Notes under the pieces: generated by a model
Told to the model about the DNA's origin: nothing
Database searches by the model: none
Seen by the model: the letters and a program-made list of their open reading frames with translations, nothing else
Part shown: one piece after another, positions 1 to 12,285 of the stretch
How positions within the stretch are numbered: position 1 is the stretch's first letter
Layout of the letters: every line of letters starts with the position of its first letter
Assembly (NCBI GenBank): GCA_950022655.1
Contig: OX465581.1
Coordinates: 29,545,300 to 29,609,299, forward strand
Direction of reading: 5' to 3'
DNA from: Alentia gelatinosa
Lineage: Eukaryota > Annelida > Polychaeta > Phyllodocida > Polynoidae
DNA length: 64,000 bases
Made by a program: the position numbers and the translations under genes

Positions 1-3000
1 GTATGTCGCCTTACCCCCTCCCCGTGCCCTCTCCTTACAGGCTTCCGTGACATTTCAAGAAATGCTCTGACAATTGGCGCTTATGTAACGCTATTGGTCC
101 GTTAGGACTTGAGAACAATGGCCGGAGGTGGGTGCGTGTAACAGCTGGGGCCGAACGCACATCTGTCGCGTCTTCTAACATCAAGCAAGTCTTATTAAAA
201 TCTGAGCGCCCGGTAGAAGTTCGTTATACCTGTTAATTTCATATGGTCTGAGAAAGTGCAATTATCTCGCTCGCCAACTTAAATTTAAAATTGCCTTTGC
301 CGTTGGTAATTAATTTTAGGCAGGTCTTATTCTTTATGATATGTCGAATAGATGGTTATTGAAACCCCATGTCTGTGTTAGTCAGTGCTTCTCTAAGGAG
401 CGGTTTCTATGGGTGACTTCATAGAGATCATAAATAAACCTCTCCCCTTGCCGGCTGAGAGGCTGTGGTGCGGCAAGCCGGTCTACGTCAATATAACGGT
501 TCTCTAAGTCTTTCTTCGCTGCGGCCCACGCCCACATTGCGACAAAGCAGGCATGCAATGGAAGCCTTATGGCAATAAAGTCATGAAGACATCAGAGTGT
601 GAGAGTCTGCGAGTCTTATCAACGGGACACAAAAGAAGCCAGGTCGATTGGATTTCGCGGCCCACGGCAGCCTTTGCAAAGGGACCATTCTCCGTGTAGG
701 CACACATAATACCTGAGCAAACTACACCTGGCGCGGGGCTGAACAAAAAGTCAAATTCATCCCCTATTCAGTGCATTGATCTCGGCATGGCTTCTTGGTG
801 TCAGCCCCGTTTGCTCAGCGCCTTGGAAATTCGTCCGTGCCACCAAGGACTTGAGTCACTTGAGAAGCCCGGGCGGCGCCAACAGCGAGCATGAATATTC
901 ATGAGACCCATCCTCAAGCTTTAAGCTTTCGTGATCTCCACAAATACCTGGCGGTGGGACGACGGATCGATCTGGACCTGACCAACATGAATATTTTCTT
1001 AGATGCCTGCCTGCTTATTGAGCGCAGGAGGATTGGGGGTGGTCGTAAGCATTTTGTCGCTAAATGTTTTATGCGTTTCCCATTGTCCCTCCATCTCGTA
1101 GAGGTTTTTTTAATGGCCGATTGTCCTGATTACTAAGACAAAGGCCCATCTGGCGTCCCCGGAACACGTGGTCAGTTTAAACAGAACATGGGTCTCGGAA
1201 TCCTTAATAAGCAAACATAGGAGACGTTTTAACTTCTGTTTGTAATAAAAAGAATCACCCGGTTGTTAGCTTGCAAGTATTTCCTAACACAGGCACCGGC
1301 CAATGAGGGCACAAGGGTTTAGTAAAGGCCAAGGGCACAGGGGCGGGAGGTTATCGGGGGTCGTCGGTAGTGCCCTTGGTCAGTTAGAGGTCAGTCCGTG
1401 GGGGTATGGGGAATAAAGTGGACAAAGAAGCGGCGCTTGACCAGAGGACTGTGGCCAGCTGGCTAGCGAACTGACCGCGCGTGCCGGACGGACCAGCCTA
1501 CCTGTAAATGGTATGCAACCTCAGGCGGCGGCGCAAGCTCCGAGTCAGGTTCGAGTCGGGTTCGGTGGAGGTCGACTCCGTACATGACATTTTGTGACCG
1601 TTATAATCAGCCCAGGCGTTAAGTAAGACATCTGTCCAGTGCCTGCAAACCGCCCCAAACGGCGGACTGCATGGTAAGCCTAACTAGACCAGTCATTAGG
1701 CACCGACCGTTACAAGTACATATTTCCTTTACGAGAGAGCAAATGGCTGTTGTTATGATTAGAAGAATTATAAGAGTATCTGTTTTGGGTTTTATCGTTT
1801 GTTCTGTAGGTAATAGGACTGGGGTAGGAGAATCCCCAGTCGTAATATGTTTAGATGGTATAGAGTTTGCATATATAGATGAAGCCACTTTGTTGTCTGC
1901 GTATAGGAAGTGTTTGGCAGTAATTGACCCCATTTCGCAGACAAATTATAATGGAAGTCCCAAAAAATGCAAGTTATGCAAAGTTATCAACCAGCATTGT
2001 AAGGTGTTACCACCTGCTGCTCAGCCACACCTGTATGTGGCCACCACCCTCCCCCTCCTCCGCCCCGCTCCATTGGGGCTAGGGGCCATGGTGAAGTGAG
2101 GGAGGAGGGGGGTACTCTAGAGTGTAACATGAAATTCCAAACTGTAAAACCTCGCTGCGGAACCATTAAGCGTTGTGTTTGTGCCATAAAGTTGGTGTGT
2201 TCTGGGGTATTATCCGAACCGACTTGAACCTTCAGATGTCCCGCCGCTATTAAGCCATCTGTCAGGACCAATCGCAGAAACATTAAACTGATGACTAAGA
2301 AGACGGCAAAAAAGTATCATATCACCCATAACCTTCTGTCGGCTCTAAGTCATTTTCAATGCACCACAAGAGAAGGCAAAACAAAAACCCTCTTTATCGC
2401 GGGCGCCCAGAAATGTGCCTGCTATTTTTTCGTCTCTGCAGATCAAATCTTTGAACGTCACAGTGAGTAAGCAGGGGCCTCTATAAGATGCACTGGCTCG
2501 GACGGAGGTGGAGGAGGCAGGGTTTGGATGGAGCGGAAGGCAGTGTGTGGCGAGGGGGATAAAAAAAGACCCCAAAAAGACACGGCTTCTTCTGACATTA
2601 TCAAGTAGCGGTTCGTGTTTAATTATGCAAAACATCTGTTTCAACATTCATAATGGCGGCGTGGTGCCACGTCTTCTGTGCACGAGGCTTTTGCGAAGCT
2701 TTAAAGGGCATCGTATTCTGATATTGCATGCGGGCAAACCAGGCCACTGCTCTGTCGTGATGTTAAAACGCAGCGGGCGTCATCACTCATCGCTCACAGT
2801 CGCCCTCCGTTCCGTATTCTCTCCTACAGGTTAATGTTTTTATTCCACTTTCCCCTCTGATACTCCATGTCGCTATGAATCTCACGGTTTGCTATTTTAT
2901 GTCCACCATCGCTCTCTTTCTCTCGGTAGTCATTATGGAGTAATGTACATAGCTCAAAGGCTCGCAAATGAACATTTCCTCTCTTTTGTGTCATCTTTCC

Positions 3001-4656
3001 GTGGAAATTGTCTTTACTGCGACTACCAAGGATGTCCGTGCTGACTCATGTTTCTCTTTCATTCCCTTGTCCCGTCAGTACGACCCCCTTTTCCTGTCAT
3101 AACTGCATATGACCATATATTATATCAGCCATAATGACCAGAAAATTCGGTAGCAGCCTTTCCGCTTTCTATATCCCATGAGATGGAGGTAAAGAGAAGA
3201 CATTATGGTCGCCAACATGTATGGATATACCCTTTATGACCAGCGCTTTGCTACTTTTGCCCCCCTCTCTCACCAGCCTCATTATAATAATCGCAATATA
3301 AAGGCCCGACCAAGAACGGCGATTACCTCCCATTAGGCATTGCTGTATTTTAGCACGTATTCTTCGGTACCTAGTTCAAATGTCAACCACAGGCCTCGTG
3401 GTGAAATCACAAATTATTCCGCTTCACATTTGGAAAACAGTAAACCATTCCCAATCGCGTCACTTTGTTTTTATGACGACCAAAATGGTTCCCGTGTGAA
3501 TACATACAAAGTGGTGATGGTTGAGATTTCCAAGTAGGGCATAGAATGGGTTAAGGGCCCTAGTCGGAGGAAAGGGTTAACTCTATCTGGAGTAATAGTG
3601 GCATTTTGGGCTTTGGCCTCGACAGGGTGGCATGTGCGGTGTGGGTGCCGGTTTGGCAGACTGTGGGAATAGCAGAAAGATGTGTAATATCGTGAGACGG
3701 GTCGTGCGTGCTGGACACCGGCCAGCAGTCAGGCCTGTCGCGGCCAGCACAAATGTCACCACGTCGCCCAGTCCGCTACAGCCTCCCAACCAGTGTCCAC
3801 TGATGACAGAGCGAGTAGCCCCCACGTCCACTGACCGCTAGACTGTACTCACCCCAACCATAGTTCATGTATTTTGTGTACCATTCATTTAAACGAACCT
3901 GTTCAATCACGCCCCACCCCCACCCCCTCTCCTATACTTCTCATTATCTTTATGTTCAGGTCGAAGTGAAGGATGAAATTGATTTTGTATTATTTTCCAA
4001 CATTTGGGAGAAATTATACCCGGATCGAGATAAACAGTGGATAATTCTCACGGCTGCCATATGGAAAACAGTGTTCTGTTCATTACATGTTTCCGTATAT
4101 ATAGCACATGTATGCATGAGTCTAATTATGTAATTCATTGTCAAGCACGGATATATAGGGTGAACTAAAACCAAATTTATTAAAACTGAAATAGCAAAGG
4201 CTGTGAACTTGTATGGCGCTGCTTGCGAGCTGCTCACATCCCGGGTAAAGACTTAATGACACCCACGGAGAGCAGCTACTCAAGGAACCTCATCCCACCT
4301 TGCAGAGACACCTGGATAAATGCCTCAGGTTGCAGAAGGTGTCATTGCCAAGCTTAAGTTACGAATCCATTTAAATGTCATCAAGACATGCACGTCGGCT
4401 CGCTTTACTTCAGCCTTGGAGTCAACCCCCTCCAGTCTGAAGAGCTTTGAAATGAAGCAACCGTCCTCCCTTTCCCCTCCCTCCTTATCCCTCAATAGCA
4501 GGATTGTGTTGCGCCTTAGAAATAGGGTTGTTGAAGGTAAGCACAGGTTTCGGATGCCTTTTACCTCTATGCATGTGTATTTTCATATGGATTAGGGTTG
4601 CACCGACTACTGCTGGGTATGGATTTCCTCTACCCCGTCCCCCTCCTATCCACGCA

Positions 4657-4677
4657 CCCCCCCCCCCCCCCCCCCCC
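4657..4677. repeat. Poly(C) tract, 21 nt
   Basis: Uninterrupted C21 in the upstream Prox1 intron. Confidence 0.9.
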
Positions 4678-5467
4678 GATACGCCCATTCTGGATCCTCC
4701 AAATCCGCAAGCCGCCAACACAGGGCGCCCTCAGAGGCGTCACATGTGTCCGCGGCCACTCTTTACGCCGTGTTATGAATGTTATCGGTGGTAACAAGGC
4801 GCTAACGGGGGCGCCTCCTTTAATTATAAGATCAGGCCCTGGTCGCCACCCCATCCGCCTTTGTAGCCGTCGCAAGTGTCGTGGGGTTAAGCGCCGACTG
4901 CAGCGCCACCGCCGGGAAAAGCCCCTGCAGACGCGTCACGCTCTCTGTCAGTGTCATTGCTGGATCTCTGCTCTGATTGGAAAGATGACAGCGCTGACTT
5001 GAGGGGGTAATGTGCAGATATTTTGTCTTTTCACACGCCTCTTGCCTGGCTTTGAGGTGCGCCCCCACCCGAAGCCTGGCCTGACAGAGGCAAGCTGACA
5101 CAGCCTCGCCCCGTCCCTCATTCAAACCCCCCTCCAAGCATCACCCTCTTCCGTGCGCCAGAAAGAAAAATGATGAGGCGTTTGACAGGACGATTTGATG
5201 AGATGGCGACGCGGCGTCTGTCGCCTTGCCGCCTTGCCGCGCGCGACCAGCGGGAGACAGCCCTCTGACGCATACCACACCCCCACATTAACCACCGGCA
5301 AATGGTCCGCCATTCACCGCTCGTTGTCTTACAAAACGCAAAAGGCAAGATCCATTCCTGAGCCAGCCACGCCTCCCTCTGCCTTGTTTTTAATTAAATG
5401 AGCAATCCCCCTTTCCCACACATCCGCCATCCCTCGTCCAGCCTCGTTCCCATGTCTGTGTGTGTGT

Positions 5468-5536
5468 GGGGGGGGGGGGGGGGTTCGGAGGGGAGATGGA
5501 TAGAGAGAGAGAGAGAGAGGCGGAGGGGGGGGGGGG
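5468..5536. repeat. Compound G16, (GA)n, G12 tract
   Basis: G16 at 5468-5483, a GA repeat at about 5503-5519 and G12 at 5525-5536. Confidence 0.9.
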
Positions 5537-7146
5537 CGAGTGTAGGCTCCAATCTTCCTTGTCAAATTACAGCGCCACACAGCAATGGATTACATGACTG
5601 GTATCAGGAATGATTTTTCTCGGAATAACTTGGGGGCTGGGAATCAATGTTGGAGGCGTGTTTATTCCCACGCCTTGAGGAAGCCATGGGTAATCTGCCC
5701 AATGGGTTGACTTGTTGATGGGACTAGGGTAGGTGGATGGTGGAGGGAGTGGGAGCTCAGCAGGTCTGGATCCCATCATATCTATCGCCACTCCTCACCG
5801 GAAGAATTAATGATGTAATGTTAATCATCGAATCCCTTTGCTTCAGCAGCACTTAATGACTGTGAGAAGTAGACAAACCTATCCCAGCTATGCTTGCATG
5901 GTATAGTAATCAAAATCTGAAATATATCAAGATCATCACTTCAAATACTTCTTGGCAAAAACCTCATTCTGTTTCACGAATGAAAATCGCAATTGATCCA
6001 GAATTCAAGGGATATGTAATGAGGATTCCTAGAAGCAGATTACGTTCTGAACCTTCACAAAAGAGGATCAGTGGTCTCTAATCTACTGACATTCATTCAG
6101 TCTCACCATATAATGACCGAGCTCTTGCTAATTGATACTGAGTGTAGTGGGTGGCACTGAAACGTCATACTATAGTCTCACGTACTGACACTACCTGTCA
6201 GCAGATGTCAGACACTTGTTTTAATTACGTCAGGACAATGCTGACCTGGGGTATTATGATTCCCTTGTTGCCTTCTACTCCAAAGAGACTGATGGGACCC
6301 AACAGCAAATAGAGGGGTGTCGTTGTGAAGAAAGGGTGGTCTCTCAGGCAATGATGAATGGATGCGAGCGTCTATAGTGCCGCACTTGCGGAATAAGCCA
6401 AACGGTAAAGGTTGCCAGTGGCCGGATATGCCTGAGGGATGGCCAGCAGACTACCGGACGTGGATTATTATCCGGCGGATGATTTATCCAAAAGCCCATG
6501 CACCATATTGCTGAAGAATGATGCAGCCCCAAAGTGGGTGGCCATATCGGGGATAGGTGGGTGGTGGGTCCTTGCCGCGGGCCAGCCTAAGGCGCACAAA
6601 TCCGCCGATGATGGAAGAATGATGAGTTAGTGACCAGTGAGATAGCCCTTCCTCAACCCCTTCAACCCTCCACCCTCCCCAACCCCCAGGGCCCGCCTAG
6701 AGACCCGAGCAGCCCACTACATACAGACAGACTTCCAGCCCCGTGTAAAATAACCATGAAAGCTTGATGTAGCGGACGTGATCCTGGCAAAGACCGGTGG
6801 ACCCTGCCCATCGTCCGCCCTCCCCCTACTCCCGCCTCTCCTTAAAGCACATGCCAGAGGCCATTCAGGCCGCCAGTGCCGCTCCGGATATCGGGCGCGG
6901 GAAGCCAAGATAACCGCGGCGGGTGACTTTCCGGAGTTTCCCCCCAGGAGGAAGCATCGATGGCGGATCAGCGGGCCGCGGGTGCCCGTCCCCCGCCCGC
7001 CACACCGGAGACGTCGGCCCGGCTGATCTCCTCCCTACCCCCGGGGGAAGGGTTAATTTTCCTGCGGCGCGGGGTATCTTGGCCAGTCGAGGGACCTCAA
7101 GATACTGGATGCCTGAGATAAAGACAAGTGGGTCCCTCAGATAGAC

Positions 7147-7224
7147 GGGGATGGATAGGTAGGTGGGTGGGGTGGGTGAGTGGGCGGGAGGGTGGGAAGG
7201 TTGGAGGGAGGGGGGCTGTAGGGG
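7147..7224 (+). repeat. G-rich tract with quadruplex potential
   Basis: About ten runs of three or more G with short GT/GA spacers, in the upstream intron. Confidence 0.5.
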
Positions 7225-10200
7225 CGCCATACGCCATTGTCGCATCCACTTATTCTCGCAGCCATTGTCTGAGATGTGAGCACCCGAAGTAATTCTATCC
7301 GGCGCGAGCGACGCTCGTGGGGCACACGGGGTTGTATGAAGGGGTATGGTGTGGTGAAGGGGGTGAGTATGGGGTGGTGTGTCGTCCCTGTAGCAAGGAA
7401 TGAAGCGGGGTTGAGGGAGGGGGACGAGAGAGCCAATTTTCTATATTTCCCGCAGCCACCCTATTCCCCTACCCACCCCCTTCTTTCGCCCCTATGCTGA
7501 AATTACATGTTGGATGCAGAAGGCATCTGCCCTGCCCGATATGGACAAAGGTCACACACTGGGCACGTGCTCTTTCTGGGGGCCTAGAAACCATGACCAA
7601 AGCCGAACAAAGGTCAAGGTCACTCAGCTGACCTTGCCGGCGTAAGGGTGGTTTACCCCGGGGTTTATCTGTCCATCACACAAGAATAAGGCACAAGTCT
7701 CGGTCATGCCAGCTACTTACCACCGTTTCGCCACTGGGTGCGAAACAAATGAAAAGTGGGCGATAATACGGGACTGCTTAGATATCATGTTGGCCTCACG
7801 TTGGCCCCAGGGTGAGCAAACCCAAACAGCACAACAGTGAAATAGAATAGGCCCTGGTGCTGGTGGTAAATGAACTAAATATTTGTTTAGTCCGAGAAAG
7901 AATATGTCTACATTGTGTGCATAGGGTCGTGGGGGCGTGTATGAATGGGACCACAGGTGCCTGTGGCCTATGTTGATGAGAAAGAATTATCTAATCTACG
8001 TGATGGATGACTATATCAGGTGGCGTAGATTATGTAAGGACCTACGAGATTAAAGGTACAGATCCTTGCCAAATCCTACCCGTGTCATTAACAGCCTGTT
8101 TGCCGCTATTAGAGTGGGTAATTAACGTCAAGACAAAGCTTCGCTGCTGCCTGTTTGCTGAGTCTACCACGGTGGTCCAAAGCCAGACGAAAAGATGCAA
8201 AATTGGGAATGTATATAGGCATGACTACCTTATTGTTTATGCATAAAGGTCGGACAGATTGACATGCGGTAGGAGGGGGGGCACTGCATCAGAGAAGAGG
8301 GTGCAGGGTGAAGGGCTTGGGGTATAGCAGAAAATGTAATTGCGGGGATTGTGTTTAGAGAGTGCAAACCGATTCATTATAGTTGTCATTGGACTGTTGG
8401 GGTGGTCGACAGGCACGCCGTCTGCCCAGCGGATAATTGCGGCTTCTACATTTCCAAGTTGTCTGCGATGCTGACAGGCGCTCATCCCCTCCTCTGTCCT
8501 ATTGTCTTTAGGGCACTGGTTCTCAGGGCGGGGTGAGCATTACGCGCGCGAACCTCCCAACGCTCACCCTTCACCCCCTTCCCACCCCAACCGACCCCTA
8601 CCACCCTACCCCACTCGCCCTCCTCCAACCAACCACACACACACAACCAGGCTCATAAATTGACAGAGGGATTTGTGGACAGTTGTCTTAGCACGACTAA
8701 GATTACATCAAATTTCTAATGCCATCAATTGGGCGTTGGCTGTTGTTGGGCGGCTGGCGGCTATTTGGCGCGCGCTAACGTTGCATCACGGGGGGAAGAC
8801 TCCCGTTGGCGGGGCGGAGAGTCTTAAGCCGCCGTCGGCAGGCACGTGCGGCGCCGATGCTGAGTCCCCTCCATGGTTCCTTGAATCAGACCGGCCCCGG
8901 CTGAAGCGCCACTCGAAGACGTCAGCTCCATTTCTGGCCGCCCACTCGGCTATGTTAAGTTGCCCCTCGGCTCCATTCCCTTGTTTGGGCTTCTTGAGTA
9001 TCAGACACTTCCCACCAGCGTCCCTCCCTCCCCCTAAACCTACCCACCCCCAGCAGGGCCCCTCTAAAACCAAGCGTCATCCACGCCGTTCGGCCCCGCT
9101 GGGCGTCTCCCGGTCCTCTGATGGGACGCTTGCCTTGCACATCTGCTTCCGGTGCCGACCGGAAGTGACGTGGGAAGAGGGCGGTGCCTTCTTGCGCCCC
9201 TTTTCTCAAATTCTGGGCGCGTGATGCGGCAATCGGGGAGCGCATTTCCACGGTTGGGTATCATGCCATCAGGTCTGTCTATCAGCTTATGGCCTCTCGC
9301 AGGCCTGGCTGCAGGAAAGGAGATAAAGTTTCTTGAGCAAACAAAGTCTTTCTTTCCCTTGCCTTAATCACTGTTTGAATTTCAAATTCCCATCTCTGCT
9401 CATTCGATAACTGTACATAATCTGGGGCTGGGAACCAACGCTGCACTAGACACACATTATCGGTGCTGGCAATGGGAAGATTATAGTGCGGGTGCTTTAT
9501 TCTTCTTACTAAGTAAGCCATTGTAAGGAAAGCACACGCGTACCACTAAGACCCGACTGTGTCACCTTTCAACGTGTCAGATATTGGTATTACCGAAGTC
9601 TTAGAAACCCGATACCTCCTATAACGCATTGTCGTCTGCTCTTAGACCAGCATGAAGCTCTCGGCACGCGCTCAACCATCTCTTCTGCCTATTTTTCTTT
9701 TGATTCCAGAAGTGTCTTTTTTATCGTTGATCTTTTTTTTCTTCTCGAAGTCTGCCTAATCTCAGTTCGCATTCTGGAAGATGGGGCGCATTACTAACGT
9801 TCCACTAAACTCCATGGGAAAAAATGGGCCCCGATCGATTCGCCGAAGACTCCCTTGTCAACTCAACAGTGCCAGTATTTAATGACAAAGTCATCCTAGG
9901 GCTGTTCCCATGGGGATTCGTTTCAAACAAAATTTCATTATAAGATGAACCCCAGTGACTCGCTCTCATACAAAAACCTGGTGTATTCGTTTCATTAACA
10001 ATGACTTTCGTCTGTATGGATTAGAATTAATCTCTGGCACGTGATAAAAAAACATGCCTGCCTCATTCTAATAGCGCACAAGCTCCGGAGATGCCAAGAG
10101 TTATACGTGTCTTTGTGCACTGGAAAGGTCGCAGAAAGAAGATGAGTTTAGTTTGTGTTTTTAGACGGGGTTTGCAAATGATACTTATCTCGTGTTTGAG

Positions 10201-10776
10201 ACTTCATCCTAGTAAGTGTGGTGCATTTTTATTCAGATTATAGAATTTTAAGCCTCTTCTGACGTCAGGCTTGCTAAAAAGAACTCCATTCAGACGGGTA
10301 TTGTATGTACATGGACATTAACGTGAGACACTCGTTGTGTAGGCCCCTAGCTTTTTATTGTCTCATCATGACGCGTGGCAGAGTACTTCCCCTCTCTAGG
10401 AGGGAGCAGGGAAACTTCTGTGGGGCCCAAATGCACTTAAGCTCCCCGTGAAGGTGGTCTTCCAGTCGGAAAGTGACACTATTGTTCTACAAGTCAGTAA
10501 GTTCGCTCTGAATTGCTTTTGTATCTGGGATTCAATGCGTTATTGAACGCCCGGGCAAGCTGGGTAAATGTCAGCCAGGCGAAGGAGAGAGCGTGGCGCC
10601 CGACAATAGCGCCCGTTTGCTTAGCGCCCCCACCTCGGTCGCCGGGCGTTTCTTGGCGCTGGCCTGGTCAGTGTATTGGACACAATTAGCCTGGTAGGTG
10701 CCGCCCTCAAAGGTGTGCGCTCATGGAGTAACAGTTAACCAATTTGTTTTATGCATCAATGACGTTGGTGTGGAGT

Positions 10777-10836
10777 GGGGGGTTGCATGTGGGGGTTGTA
10801 CGGGGTGAGGGTTGGGGTGGGATATCGGGAGGGGGG
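10777..10836 (+). repeat. G-rich tract with quadruplex potential
   Basis: Runs of 4-6 G alternate with short T/A-containing spacers in the upstream intron. Confidence 0.45.
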
Positions 10837-11662
10837 ATAATGATGGCCGCTCGTGCTACTCAGGAGGGCCTGTCACCTGACAACTTTATACCGGGTATGT
10901 CTTTGTACCCCTACTTTTCCATCCTAACCCCCTATGCCTTCCCCAAATCCACCCATCCTCAACCATTCCCACTTACACACCCCCGCCTCACTCCTCGAGA
11001 GGAGGGCACGCGCCATTGTGTACAGGGGGTGGTGTGTAAGTAGCTTAGCCGGGCGATGGGGAGAGGTGGGAGGCATTGTTGTCATCTGACCACCTGTCTC
11101 ACCTCACCTGCCCCCGGCCGCCTCCTCCGTCCCGTCCTCCGCCCACCCCGCCTCCTCCTCTTACTCCTCCCGAGACCACTAGAGCCAGGCGCTGACACCC
11201 CCGGACACACCCCTACACCGACCCCCTCCTAACGCCCCTTTCAGGCTCACCCATCTTTCACCATGGGGGCGGGTGGGGTTCGCGTGGCCACCCTCCGATG
11301 AACCACGTCGACCCCGTCGACTGCACGCCATGTAGTATACTGTGTGAAGTATAGAGGGAATTTTATAACACAAACATTTCTTGAGGTAATTATTTAATGA
11401 TAACCTTCCAGAAACATGTCATGGAACTTTCCAGTGATGGTGTTTAACGTTAAGGGCCAACGCCAGTGCCCAATATCACAACTGGTCCTGGGTTCCCGTA
11501 TACCGCCATGCAAGCTGAGCATGTGGGAATAACACTGCGGTTTTGGAGGGGTTCTGTGGGCAGCGGGTGCTGTATTTTTTCATTGGGCTTTTGGGGCTGA
11601 GAGGCATACAGGGAGCGGCGCGTGGCAGCTGGCCACACTGAGCTGAGATGTGGTGTCATCCA

Positions 11663-11683
11663 CCCCCCCCCCCCCCCCCCCCC
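11663..11683. repeat. Poly(C) tract, 21 nt
   Basis: Uninterrupted C21, the same length as the tract at 4657. Confidence 0.9.
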
Positions 11684-12266
11684 AACCACACCGACCCCTG
11701 CCTTTCCACAATTCCCTCTAGTATTGACCTCTATGGGTGCTTGTGCCCCCCTCCACCCGGGGGCTGGACACACACTTTACACCCCATACAAACACCCCGA
11801 CCGGACCCTTACCAAACGACACCTGAAGAGAACAGTTGGGTAATGGGGTCCTCGAGGCCCTCCTTGGCCCTTGGGGTCGTGGCTGGGCGCATGGCACTGA
11901 CGCCCGGCATCGTCTGGCTTTGTTGTCGGTTCGCCCGGGCTGGCAGCATCGCCTAAGGAGTGGACAGGTTAGGCTAATAATTATAATCTGAGTCGGCCAA
12001 CTCTGCATGAAATGGCCCCGGTTAGCATTTCGGGTCTGCACTCCATCCGACTGTGACGTCAGTGCAGCGGCCCTGTGGCCCTGATGTCTTTCCCAGGACC
12101 TCCGCCCTTCTCCTTCCTGACAGCCCACCCTTAGCGCCCTTGTGCGATCACCGTTACTCATATATTAAATCACAAGTGAGGCGGAACCAAAGTCACTGAC
12201 CCTCAGCAATTGGGGGAGAGAAAGAAAAAGTCACCAGAAAGAATAACTCCGCGGTCTTTCCTGAGT

Positions 12267-12285
12267 CCCCCCCCCCCCCCCCCCC
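12267..12285. repeat. Poly(C) tract, 19 nt
   Basis: Uninterrupted C19. Confidence 0.9.

Noticed and set aside
1671..2099. 142-codon ORF
   Set aside because: No family recognised, no splice or promoter context, and antisense ORFs also open.
8673..9224. 183-codon ORF, the longest in the window
   Set aside because: It lies in a GC-rich intron segment where stops are rare and opposite-strand ORFs overlap it. No domain, and low-complexity Pro/Ser content.
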